From: Physocladia obscura
Taxonomy: Eukaryota > Chytridiomycota > Chytridiomycetes > Chytridiales > Chytriomycetaceae
Direction: 5' to 3'
NCBI GenBank assembly: GCA_027596945.1
Contig: JADGJH010001012.1
Location: forward strand, 1 to 12,512
DNA: 12,512 bases
Shown here piece by piece: positions 1 to 9,668 of this stretch. A model generated the notes under the pieces. The model was not told where the DNA came from and searched no databases. It was given only the letters and a program-made list of their open reading frames with translations. The position numbers and the translations under genes were made by a program. The first letter of the stretch is position 1, and the number at the start of each line of letters is the position of its first letter.

Positions 1-63
1 CCCCCCCATCAAATATTTCAACCTGTCAACTGGGGCCCCCCCCCATTCCCGCAAAACACCTAC
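1..63. other. Low-quality left edge with C/G homopolymers
   Basis: The window opens with seven C, and G4 followed by C9 lies at 32-44. On the minus strand this is the tentative start of the next cyclase exon, after an acceptor at 65-64 (GGAAAG). It reads about 12 codons in phase 0 and then meets a TGA at 27-25, just past the long G run. A cyclase of this family should continue for several hundred more residues, so the stop is probably a homopolymer length error or an edge artefact rather than the real C-terminus. Confidence 0.5.
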
Positions 64-2731
64 CTTTCCAAAAAAAAAAAAAAAAAAAATTCAGGGAAAT
101 GATATTGGATAAACATAAAACCTCCAATGGCCGAGCAGCCAGTATAAATAACAATCCTTGACAATTCTTCATAATGGATTTTAAAAACTCCATTGACTGC
201 GAATCACACCATTGAATATTGTCGACCACAAGTGAAATTCGTATTCCAGAGTCTGTAAACCCATTGAATATGCGTGCCATTACGAGAGATAATGAAGATA
301 TTGAAAGGCACATATGTCCAGCTGTCTCTGTACCAAGAAGTAAACTTAACCCTCTAGCATTAGTTTCATCGATATTCAAAATTGAACAAATTTTGCTTAA
401 TGCAGTTCCAGACAATGAAGTTGACATATTGCTTGCCTGCGAAAACTTTCTTGGCGTTGGGTCAGTTTGCATCATTCCAGATGTTGATTTTCGGTGAAAT
501 TTGCCCAGCCGCAAAAAAAACCATTGATTACTCAAGACTTGATTGAGAAGATCTTTCAATATTTGTCCCCATACAAATAAATGATGATCTTTTTTATGCT
601 CTTGCGCGACTCCTCTGCATATCAGCTCAGCCTCTTCAATTTGTTGCTCAAGCCATTTTATAATCTGAGTTTTTCCAATTCCACTTTGCCCAACTATCAC
701 CACAGCGTTTGATTTTACTGAAGTACTGATTGCAGCTGTTCCCCATTGAGTTAGACAAGCCTGAAGTATGGCATTTTTTCGTTCTTCGTTATCTGGCGGT
801 GTACGCCATTTTATCAACAGTTTCAATAACGTCTCTTTTTCTTCCTCGCGTCCGCAAAGAACAACCGCGTTTTCAATAATTTTTTTCTTTTTTGGGCCGG
901 AAGGTGAAAATATCTTGACTGGATCAGGGACACCTTTGGAAAGAAAAACAAAAAGGAGTTAGTCGTTTTTTTATTTTTATTTTTATTTTTAACCTTTTAA
1001 AATAACCTCAGGGAAATTTGATTCATATTCGAACTCTAAAACGGTATTTCGATAAGTGTCTAAATCGCAGAGAATTACACCTTTGCATAAATCGAGGCTC
1101 ATTAGCCTTGCAGCATTATTAACGACGACGCCGAGAACTGTCTTTTATTGCAATAGAGTGAGTGAAAAAAACAAAATTACCCAGAGAGGTTGAGTATACC
1201 GCATCGCATCTTGCTGAATTTCCCACAATTCCAGAAAATACTGTGCCGGACGTTACTCCTATTGCAAAATTTTCATTAACAATGGAACGAAGCTTAGATG
1301 CTATCTGGCATGCTGCTGAAACTGCCAGATTATATTCTCCTTTTTCATGAGCTTGCCCCTCTAGCCCCCAAATAAGTAAAGCTGTCAGTGCTTTGTCGTC
1401 TGAAATAAAAATTTAATGGTTCTTCGTTGGGTCGGGAAAAAACAAACAACTAGTACCACAGTTGAATTGCCGAAGGCACCCTCCATGAACTTGCGTTGTC
1501 GACACGATTACTTCCATGCTTGACTGAAGTATTTTTAAATTTTCAGGTATCAAAACTGTCTGTGCATCAAATCCTTTAAATTTAATAAATAGAATTGATA
1601 CGAATCGGAGCTGGTCTGTCATATGAAATGCTTCGTAATTGCGATTCACCGTTTTCGCTAAACATTCATCTAAATAGGAATCGAATATTTGTTGAACCGC
1701 TCTATTTGGTATTAGTGGACTAACTGCCAAAGCATCTCGTTTTTGAGGCACTGATAAATTGCTTTCTAATTTTAAAATCGAGTGGTTGGATTTTGTAATA
1801 ATCTCCAAAGCCTTTATCTGGTATTCATGCAAACTATCGCTGTCTCGAATCACGAAATACGATGTGTTCAACTTGTCAGAGGTGGGAATTCGATTTATAT
1901 TCTTTTGAAGCTCAGTCTGAACTAAACGGTTGAATTCACTCCCAAAAACCAAATCGCCGCTGATACCTAGTCCCAAACAGTCACCACTTTCTGCCAAAGC
2001 TTTTCCAGCGACGAAATATTCAACACGGCCTTGGTTTGGTTTTGTTGAAGATCTTCTATCGAGACCGTTGAATTTGCTCAGTTTCAACCCTGACCACAAG
2101 CTTGGACGTGACCCAATATGAATATGTGCGATTTCACCCGTCCCAAGCCCAATATGAATTTTAAGTGATTGCTGAATATGGATTTCTGGAACACTGATAG
2201 CGTAAGTTTTAAACGCGTCAAGTAATTCAAGGCAACAAAGAAGTGCATTTATGCAAAGTAGTTTACGATGTTCATTTTCTGGAATATTGACAAATCCCTC
2301 CATCGTCCTATCAAAAATGTAAGTGAATCAAGACGAAATATAAATTCGAATTACCAGCAGCTAAAACCACACCAATATTTTGAAACGCGTTTTAGTATTT
2401 TTTATTTCTTTTAAAACTCGTGGAAAAAAATAGCGCACCTGATGACAGCATCTCCCGCAAACTTGATCACAGATCCTCCAAATTTATGAACGCTTGCGAT
2501 AATTTTTTCCATCGGTGGATTTATCAGTTCTTTGATTTTTGCACCGCTGGCGCTTCCGAGCTTTGCTTCCAAATCACTTGACAGCTTTGAATATCCAGAA
2601 ATATCAATTATTGCAGCCAATCCGAAGTTTTCCTTTACAGCTCGAGGTATTTTCAGTATACTTGGCACGCTTTCGCTTTGGTCAAGAAGAATATTTCGGA
2701 TGTGTTGAGGCAGAAGAGATTTTGGATTCAT
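1..2731 (-). CDS. Soluble adenylyl cyclase (ADCY10-type), 3'-truncated by the window edge
   Basis: Predicted to make cAMP from ATP as a cytosolic class III cyclase with tandem catalytic halves and an ATPase module. Exons (minus): 2731-2439, 2360-2355 (microexon), 2307-1457, 1399-1200, 1141-994, 933-122, and tentatively 63-1; phases agree, giving 770 codons before the last piece. C1 has metal aspartates D43 (IDISGYS) and D94 (FAGDA) plus K90. C2 (from about residue 330) has adenine-contact K386 and T451, and transition-state N458 and R462, spaced as in the human enzyme. A P-loop follows (GQSGIGKT, 581-588), with Walker B LVVD at 734-737 and an ARP motif. The start ATG at 2731 is the first after an in-frame TGA at 2768-2770 and has A at -3. 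The human enzyme is about 1,600 aa, so roughly half is missing. Introns are 78, 47, 57, 58, 60 and 58 nt. Family assignment is firm; exact splice sites are inferred. Confidence 0.88.
70..89. repeat. A20 mononucleotide run inside a cyclase intron
   Basis: Twenty consecutive A on the plus strand form a T20 pyrimidine tract just upstream of the predicted 3' splice site of the last cyclase intron (64-121). It can act as the polypyrimidine tract and is a likely site of length variation or miscalls. Confidence 0.85.
2355..2360 (-). other. Probable 6-nt microexon of the adenylyl cyclase gene
   Basis: On the minus strand the six bases CTGCTG lie between an acceptor (GGTTTTAG) and a donor (GTAATT). 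Exon 1 ends in phase 2 (AG) and the next long exon begins with G, so inclusion yields Ser-Cys-Trp at residues 98-100. The Trp sits six residues after the metal Asp of GDA, where human ADCY10 also has Trp. Skipping leaves one 131-nt intron and still keeps frame (Arg in place of Ser-Cys-Trp). Inclusion gives introns of 78 and 47 nt, in line with the rest of the locus. Confidence 0.6.
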
Positions 2732-2925
2732 CTTGTATAAAATGATAACAATGATCACACACAATTTTCACAAAAACTGTTGATGATTTCGCTAAATTTT
2801 CTTTAATGATTTTTTTGCGAAGTAAATGCTGTACCTTTTTAAACCATTTTTATTACTCTTTTTTGAAGTTCTAATTTAAATGAAACATGTACGATGAAAA
2901 GCTTTGTCACAAAAAAGAATTGTAA
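2732..2925 (-). promoter_or_regulatory. Upstream region of the adenylyl cyclase gene
   Basis: This AT-rich stretch lies directly 5' of the cyclase ATG and holds no coding signal. It must contain the 5' UTR and core promoter, but I see no motif specific enough to name. Upstream control elements could extend further, into the transposase relic. Confidence 0.4.
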
Positions 2926-3270
2926 ATGTTGCAACAAATTATGCTGCACAGGCAAGCTAATGAAGGAGCCCGCATTCACTGTTTATATGGTCATTTCTTT
3001 CAAAGAATAAATATGACAAAGCTAGCAACCATCTATGGTAAGTCTGTATCTACCATCCACAGATGGGTCACTGGATACAGGAATGGTGTTGATGTTTCAA
3101 GAGCAACCTGCAAGTAAGAAAAGGCATTCAAAGAAGATTGCCAATTTTTATTGTCGCTAGCCAACGGTTTTCTTGGAAAAATGGGCTTGATTGCTCATTA
3201 TGATGATTCAAAAAGAAATGGCATTTCATTTCAACTCGAGGGCAATACTTCAAAGTCCTTGGTTAAAAAT
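2926..3270 (+). pseudogene. Decayed Tc1/mariner-like transposase, N-terminal HTH remnant
   Basis: The first frame (2926-3117, 63 codons) contains a helix-turn-helix-like stretch (MTKLATIYGKSVSTIHRWV, about residues 30-48), resembling the DNA-binding part of Tc1/IS630/mariner transposases or Pogo/homeodomain-like DNA-binding domains. After a stop, similarity of the expected kind seems to continue only by changing frame. A +1 frame reads a basic stretch (QEQPASKKRHSKK) to about 3170. The third frame, 3151-3270, reads a segment with GISFQLEGNTSKSLVKN, which could match the second HTH of such transposases. I found no DDE catalytic domain, no convincing terminal inverted repeats and no target-site duplication. 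It is therefore a short broken relic at best. It could instead be an unrelated HTH-like ORF. The call rests on pattern recognition only. Confidence 0.35.
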
Positions 3271-3761
3271 CATTGCAATAAGCGGACTCATATGGGATCT
3301 TGTGTATCCAACCCTGCTACGGTAGCAACACCGTTTCTTTTGCCCTGCGAACTCCCATCAAACACAAGGGGAAACACGTTTCTGTCTGGTCGCTTAAATT
3401 TTCTTTAACCAACCACTTCTATGTGAATTTTCTTCGTGCAATTTGGTTTTATGTCTTAACACAACACAATCATCAATTTTTTGTCGCTTGCTCTGGCCTT
3501 CAGCTGGATTCGCTGTTAAAACTATTTGCTTTGAATACTATGACAAAATGACTTTCCTTGTTGGCGGTCTGTGACGACGGTAATGATGGAAAGTAAGTTG
3601 GGTTGGGAAACTTTGAAAGTCTTTGATGTTTTGCGCGGCCAGGTATACACTGTAAAACGACTTTTGTTCAGTATGGACGATTAAAGTGCGGAAGCGGAAA
3701 TTTTCGTATTTGGACAATAAATAAAGTGAATATTTTTGAAATAGTCTAGTTCTTTCCTGAT
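3271..3761. other. Intergenic; downstream flank of the P5B ATPase, no gene seen
   Basis: Short ORFs occur in several frames but none shows a recognisable domain, splice pattern or codon signature. Immediately left of 3762 the minus strand must hold the 3' UTR of the P-ATPase. I found no AATAAA on the minus strand within the first 500 nt after its stop; the nearest lies around 3146-3151, too far to trust. Confidence 0.5.
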
Positions 3762-6700
3762 CTATTGTAACGTTTGTCTTCTGCCATCTTTCCAAGCATC
3801 AAAACCTTTTTCAAAACCATCGTCTTTTCCATTTTCAAATTCAAAACGATTGCCACAAATATCTGATTTTTCAAGCTCTTCTTTGGACTGAATATGCGAT
3901 ACGCTTCCCTTCCGGTCCCAAGCTTTTGCTTCGCGTAATTCAGCCGTCATATTTAATCTTGTATCCAAATACTTATTAGCAGTTGCAGAAACAACGCTTT
4001 GTACATATCCTTCCCACGCAGTGTTGGTTTCTTTTTTATTGGATCGAAAAATTCCAGTTATTGCTCCAAAATTTTCCAAAATATTTCGTTTTGCGTTCAT
4101 CGTATCCAATTCTGTTTCATTTGCGCTCAAAATTCCAGCCTGTTTGGCGATCCGCAAGACAAGTTTTTTATCATCAAAACCCTCACGTGATTCAACCCAC
4201 GATCTCATGAACCGGTTTATGAAGATTGTTTCCCAAATCAAACTGAAGATTAAATTTGTCACAGCAAGATATAGAGCTGTTATTCTCTGTCCCCATTGCA
4301 CACCTTCTCGAATACTGAAAACGTTTTGCATGAAATCAAAGCCTCGCCATTCTTCCCAACTCAATTGCATTAGAGACATGACTCCTGTTACCGCTAAAAA
4401 CATGATAATGTAAAGTAGGTTTGTATGCATTGGCCTTCGGTGTGGAGATGCGAATATAAATGCCAATGACAATATTGCGTATTGGAAATGTGCAAATAGC
4501 CAAACAACCGAGTTCTCCTGGCTTTTTATAAGCAAGTTTGAAATCGTATCAGTTTCAGGGTTAATTCTGTGTAAATTTTTTGGTTATTAATTAATTTTTA
4601 ACAGATCAAATTTTACGTATAGCATGGGTACGAGACGCTATATGGAGCATCTGGATTTAACGGCATCCAGCTTGAATTTAATCCAGATCTAGCTTGTCTA
4701 ATGGAACAATACCAATCATCTTCGGAAGTAAGACTGTACAAATTGATGGAGAAAAATGTCGCACAAATAGTAATTTGACCAAGAATACTATATATAACTG
4801 GCGCAGAAAACAAATCGTCGGTGGGTCTGCGTGGAGAAAGTGATCTTGCAGAACTGGATCGAAGCATGCAAATGGCCAATCCAAGAACAACAAAGAAGTC
4901 ATCAAAGAAATATTGATTGTTTGAAAGCCCTGAGCCAAATTGATTCAAAGTAGAGACTGTTGCAAGTTGGATTACAGGATACATAAACATAAACTGTTTT
5001 TTTTTTTTTTTTAGCAAAAAACACAAATTAACTAGTTAACATGCCTTAAATACAGTGAAACTGACATCCAGCGAGCATCTACCTTCCCTCAAAAGCTTCA
5101 AGGCATCAGCAACTCTCTTTCCTGCAGAAGTAAATGGTGCCACTATTGACGCTTCACTGTCAGACAGGGCAAGTCCCACATGTGCGGCTTTCAAGGCACC
5201 GGAATCATTCGCACCATCGCCGCACATCCCAACAAATTTTCCAAGCTTCATCATTCGCTCAATTATCCAAGTTTTTTGATCAGGTTTCATTCGTGCAAAG
5301 ACAACTCCTTTGAGAACCAACCAATCCAAAAACTTTTCTCCAACAAGATTCTCTTTCGTCATCCAGCCTTCTCGTGTTGCAATCAACATTTCGAGAGCAG
5401 CTCCAGTAACAGCGACTTCAGTGCCTGGATCCATTTGAGCCTGTGCCCTCCCGATTTCGTCAAGCGGATATACCTTGAATGATTCCGCAACAGGTTTTTT
5501 CATGTCTGGTTCAGATGAATCAGAGTTGAAAGTAGCACTGCGAAATCGGATTTTTGGTACACTTTCGGATATGTGACTTTTCTGCGATTGTGCAAGAGAT
5601 AGACCAACTGAATCTGAGGAATCACAGGGGTTATTTTCGGTGGCGTTCAATCTCATGTACACTCGTTTTGACCTCGGTTTAGCAAGCCGTAATGATGCCA
5701 AAGAATCTATTGATGATGCATGATGCAAGATATTTTGACAGGTATTTTCATCGTGTTGTTCGTTTGTCACATCTTCTGGTGCCAAAAAATCCTGTTTCAG
5801 CCTTCTGAAACCGACAATACCATCAAAAACATCTATTATCAAGGCTTGAGAGCATAGGTCCAGTTGTCGTGCCACATTTATTGCCGTCATGGCATTATCT
5901 CCGGTTCTAACCAAATATTGGAAGCGATTATTTCACAAACAAAAAAGACTAGGAGCCACAAACATAATCACAGACTTAATGTTGGCGTCAGTTAGCGTTG
6001 ATACTGTTACTTTACTTTCACTTTTCAAAGGGTTTTGCAGCAAAACAAACCCCAAAAATTTCATGTCGCGTTCAACTTGATCACGTGTCACAGCCGCCAA
6101 ATCTTGGGCATTTTTAATAACAATGCGATCGCTGAAAGAATTTTCAGCAATTGATTTCGGTGAAATGTTAAGCGAAGAAGATGTTGCCACAGAGGCACGA
6201 AAAGATCCTCCCATTTTTGAATCTGTACTCATCATTTTACGCAAGGATATAGATTTTTTCAAGACTGGTGGTTGACAATTTGTACTGTGTGATTTATGCC
6301 GATTGCTAACGTCAGATGAGGCCGTCGCAGTTTTTAGCCCTTCCGTATGCGGTGCAGCATCAATATCGTCCAATACTTTCATGGCTAATGCAAGAACGTA
6401 CCATCCAGTTGATGCATATTTCATGAAAACTGAATGATAATCTGCAGGAATCGTGCTCTTTTTGCACACGTTTCTGATTGTTTCGGGACTTCCTTTAGTA
6501 ACAACTGTCAGAGCTTCCCAGGGAAGCTGCTTGTTTGTGACTCCAAACGGTGATCGAGAGGATTGCGATGGTTTATATATGACAGAAGTTCGTTGCAATT
6601 TCGGATCGAATTCGAATCGTCTCAAAATCAATAGACTCTCTGCGGTTAAATTAGACGAATGTGAAGGACTTGGCGAGAGTGGTGTTGCTCTTACTGGAGA

Positions 6701-9217
6701 TGCAACTATTGTGGACAGTAAAGAAGGTTTCGGAATCGAAAGTGTTAGAAATCCTGGTTTTAGAGTGACCGATAGGTGTGTTGAAGTCTCTAAATTTGTA
6801 ATGTCGTGATAATCTTCTGGAAATCTTGCACTTGTCGGTGTTTGTGTAACGTGCGATAGAGGCTTAACTACACGTGCAATGACGGGAAAAATATGGCCAT
6901 TCCAAGTTACAGTTGATTCATCTTGCACGAAAGTAAATTTTGACGCTTCGAAAATTTCCCTATCCACAGAATTACCAGCCAATTCACCATTAATGCAATT
7001 CAGTGTATGGCAAGTAGCAATTGCTCTCTCAAAGTCGCCTTCTCCATCGCGACGAAGATTTTCTTTGAAGCCTAGTAACACAGCATCACGGCATCGCTCA
7101 ATACCTGCCCAAGTGACTTTTGAGGTTGTCAACGTTCCGGTTTTGTCCCAGCAAAATGTATTCACACGGCCAACATAGTTCATTCGTTCCTAAATACACT
7201 TTGAGTTGCTCTAATTTATACTACTTGAAACTTACAGGCAAAATGCAAAAGATGTTGCTTTTCTTTAATCTGGATACGGCTTTGGAAATTCCCGCTGTCA
7301 ATATTAGCGGTAATGCTGGTGGTACTGCTATCGTTATAAGATCAAGTGATGTAATAATCATCCAAACGGTTCCATAACCATCTTTCAGGCTGATTTATCA
7401 CTTTAAACATGGGAAATAAAACTCAAGGAAAAAAAAAAAAAGAAAAAATTTCATACCCATTCGAAAGTTGATTGCTAGAAGCAAAAACAGCAATAAAGCC
7501 CAAAACTCCAATAAATTTGAAGGCATCTCTATAAAATTTAAAATCCTATTTTAAACACAAAATAGGTAAATAAAAAGAAAAAAGATAACAAAAAAAGGAA
7601 AGTTACAATTCTTACTAGTTTTTTTGGATGTAAAATTCCCCGAAAAAGTTCTCCTTTGCTTGAATTGAATCCAGTAGCAACGACAACGCCAACAACTTTT
7701 TCAATTTCATCTTCGTTGTCAAACAACACAGCATGTAAGCTCGGTTTTGCCTCCATAATATTTGAGCCACAAAACAACATATTTTCTTTACACTTGTCAG
7801 CCCCAAAAACCTCATTGCTTCGTTTGCTGTCAAAATATCCTAAACTGGTTTTCACGCCAAGCATGCTTTCGCCAGTCAACGAACTTTCATCAACAACAAC
7901 GCAATCTCCTTGCACGAGAACAATGTCGGCAGCTACTTTAGCAGGCGCAGTTACAATTACGGCGTCTCCAACCACAAGATGTTGTACGTTTATTGGTGTT
8001 GGAACACTTACTGTGCCTGGCCCATTGTTACGGAGGACAGTTACTTCGCCGTCATCTTCTTTGACAAGGTCTCGGAGAGCGCGTTCGTTTTTTTTGGATA
8101 GATGGATTTCCCAGATGATAGAAAATATGCTGCCAAGTGCGATTAGATAGGCGTATGCAATGTAACCTTCATAATTCCCTATTGCAGAAAAAAAATTAAA
8201 AAATTAAAAAAGCAAAGGAAATTAAAATTAATAAAATAACACATTCTTATAAGTAAAATTCACGAAGACCCTACATATGAAAACCGATGCGGCTTGGAAA
8301 ACATAAAAGGGATGAGCAACTTTTTCAAAAATCATTGTGTTTATTGGAACGGCTTCGATTTTGATGACGTTTTCCCCGTTTCTGGTCAGTATAGCTTCTG
8401 CTTCTTGTTGGCTCAATCCTTTCCTTAAAGAATGAACGAATTCAAAACTGGTTTGCAGTTTTGAGTTTATACGCTATAAATACCATTTATAAATAAAAGA
8501 GTCCGAAAGAAAAAGAATAAAAAAACTTACCACAAACGAATTTGAACCTTCCAAGAAAACGTAACGTTGCTTTCTATACTCAAATGCTTTATATTCTTTC
8601 ATCTTTATGCGACAATCAGATTGTATCCCAGCTCTTGGTATATCAACAGGATGACAATCACTATGAGTCGTTGTCGCTGCCAAATTAAACGCATCCAAAA
8701 AACGATCATTCAATTCTTCACAAACTGTCTCGACTTTTATCTCTGACCAACTTCCATCACTTGACAAAACCAGCACATACTCTGCATCCCGAAAATGCCG
8801 ACACCGAGCACGAACAAGGGTCGATTTTAGCCAGGGAAACTGTGCTGCCACCACTGGCACGATTCCGAACGATAACACGGATATGCAGAGGAATGAAACT
8901 GTGCGGACATATGAAAATTGGAGGGCTGTGATGGATGTGTACTCGATTGGTAAATGTAACAGATTGGAAATTTTGTTGTTGTTGCTGGGTAGTTGTTGTT
9001 GATTTGAGGATATATCAGTGGTGCTGAAGTATGTAGCCGTATTTTTGTTGTTGTCGGAAAGTGAGGAAGATTTTAGCTGAATAGGAGGTGCCCGGAGATT
9101 CTCGATGCTTCCGCGCCGAGAAGTGTTGCGTGAGGTTGTGCGTGAACCTATTTGAGAATTGCAGAGTGAGTTTGGATTGCTGGCTAAGATTCTGTTCTGA
9201 TTTTGGCTGCTCGACAT
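3762..9217 (-). CDS. P5B-type P-type ATPase (ATP13A2/YPK9-like transporter)
   Basis: An ATP-driven membrane pump; P5B members act in endo-lysosomal or vacuolar membranes, and animal ATP13A2 exports polyamines. Exons (minus): 9217-8531, 8473-8275, 8178-7616, 7545-7457, 7389-7236, 7189-5964, 5906-5045, 4993-4617, 4566-3762; all phases agree, giving 1,653 aa. The order is: Ser/Asn/Gln/Thr-rich N-terminus (1-90); first hydrophobic segment (about 105-130); actuator TGES at 397-400; M4 motif PPALP at 536-540 (P5A would have PPELP); phosphorylation motif DKTGTLT with D579; nucleotide-domain KGSPE at 796-800; GDGAND at 1202-1207; the remaining membrane helices; and a charged tail of about 148 aa. Human ATP13A2 has about 1,180 aa. 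The excess lies in the N-terminus, two Ser/Thr/Pro-rich inserts (about 670-746 and 841-921), a third insert (about 1000-1110) and the tail. The ATG at 9217 is the first after an in-frame TAG at 9251-9253. Substrate is inferred from family only. Confidence 0.92.
4994..5044 (-). other. Probable GC-AG intron in the P5B ATPase gene
   Basis: The boundaries read TTTAAG|GCATGT and AAAACAG|TTTATG on the minus strand. Joining them in phase 0 gives [12 protein letters not shown], which aligns without gaps to the family's FKYMALYSLIQF after the GDGAND domain. The nearest GT donor at 5040 (GCAT|GTTAAC) gives the wrong phase for the downstream frame. A GT donor at 5053 (ACT|GTATTT) keeps phase but deletes Val-Phe-Lys. 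An A16 run lies immediately before the CAG instead of a pyrimidine tract. Confidence 0.6.
4997..5012. repeat. T16/A16 mononucleotide run in a P5B intron
   Basis: Sixteen T on the plus strand, read as A16 on the gene strand, lie between a possible branch site (TTGCTAAA) and the CAG acceptor of the GC-AG intron. Being purine-only, the run is unusual at this location and is likely to vary in length. Confidence 0.85.
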
Positions 9218-9461
9218 AGCGTTCCGTTTTTGACTCTGAAAATCCCAATTCTATTTTTTTGTTCTGCAACCTTTGAAGAATAAAGCTGTTTTATTTGCTG
9301 ACAAACAAGCAAACAAGGAAATAAAGAATAGTAATAAATGGTAAATTCAAAAGTCAAAAATAATAAATGATCATTTTAAAATTTAGTAAAAATGGGTTGA
9401 ACAGCTGGGTAAAAGGCAGATCATCATGAATAAATTGAATCATATTGGGAGGAGTTTGTTT

Positions 9462-9471
9462 GATATATATC
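9462..9471. promoter_or_regulatory. Palindromic GATATATATC, candidate GATA-factor site
   Basis: It contains GATA at 9462-9465 and its inverse TATC at 9468-9471, about 250 bp upstream of the ammonium transporter ATG. Fungal nitrogen-catabolite GATA activators (AreA/Nit2/Gln3) commonly drive ammonium permease genes through paired HGATAR sites. The motif is short and could occur by chance, or serve as a TATA-like element. Confidence 0.25.
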
Positions 9472-9604
9472 AGCACGGATGATGAGATGATCACTTTGTC
9501 TGGAAGGAAAGATTACAAACGAAACCAAAATGTGCAGGACATATCCGCAAGAAAGAAACGGGGAATGGCAGAGACGTATAATAATACTTTCAAAAACTTG
9601 ACGG

Positions 9605-9610
9605 TGATAA
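9605..9610 (+). promoter_or_regulatory. TGATAA, candidate HGATAR site upstream of Amt
   Basis: This exact match to the fungal HGATAR consensus lies about 110 bp before the transporter start codon. Function is inferred from the gene's role in nitrogen uptake. Chance occurrence in AT-rich DNA is quite possible. Confidence 0.28.
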
Positions 9611-9668
9611 AATTCCATGGCCTTGAACACACGGATGATGAGGCGGGGAAAAAATAATATGAGAGAAC

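Noticed and set aside
3538..3795. Minus-strand 85-codon ORF overlapping the P5B stop
   Set aside because: It could suggest a longer C-terminus by splicing, but I see no donor/acceptor pair joining the frames and no family similarity; treated as 3' UTR.
3983..4413. Three overlapping plus-strand ORFs of 63-130 codons
   Set aside because: All are antisense to the last P5B exon, which encodes recognisable membrane helices and tail; no independent coding evidence.
5040..5041. GT donor (GCAT|GTTAAC) for the P5B intron
   Set aside because: It leaves phase 1, while the only good acceptor (CAG at 4994) continues the family frame in phase 0, so the downstream membrane helices would be lost.
6453..6809. 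Plus-strand 118-codon ORF with a signal-peptide-like start
   Set aside because: The hydrophobic start is the antisense of the KGSPE region of the P5B nucleotide domain. No supporting promoter, splice site or family match.
7656..8150. Plus-strand 164-codon ORF
   Set aside because: It lies antisense to the TGES-containing exon of the P5B ATPase. It is Ser/Thr-rich without domains and is explained by the real gene on the other strand.
9424..9657. Short ORFs on both strands in the divergent promoter
   Set aside because: They are mutually overlapping, unrelated to known families and lie where two promoters must be.
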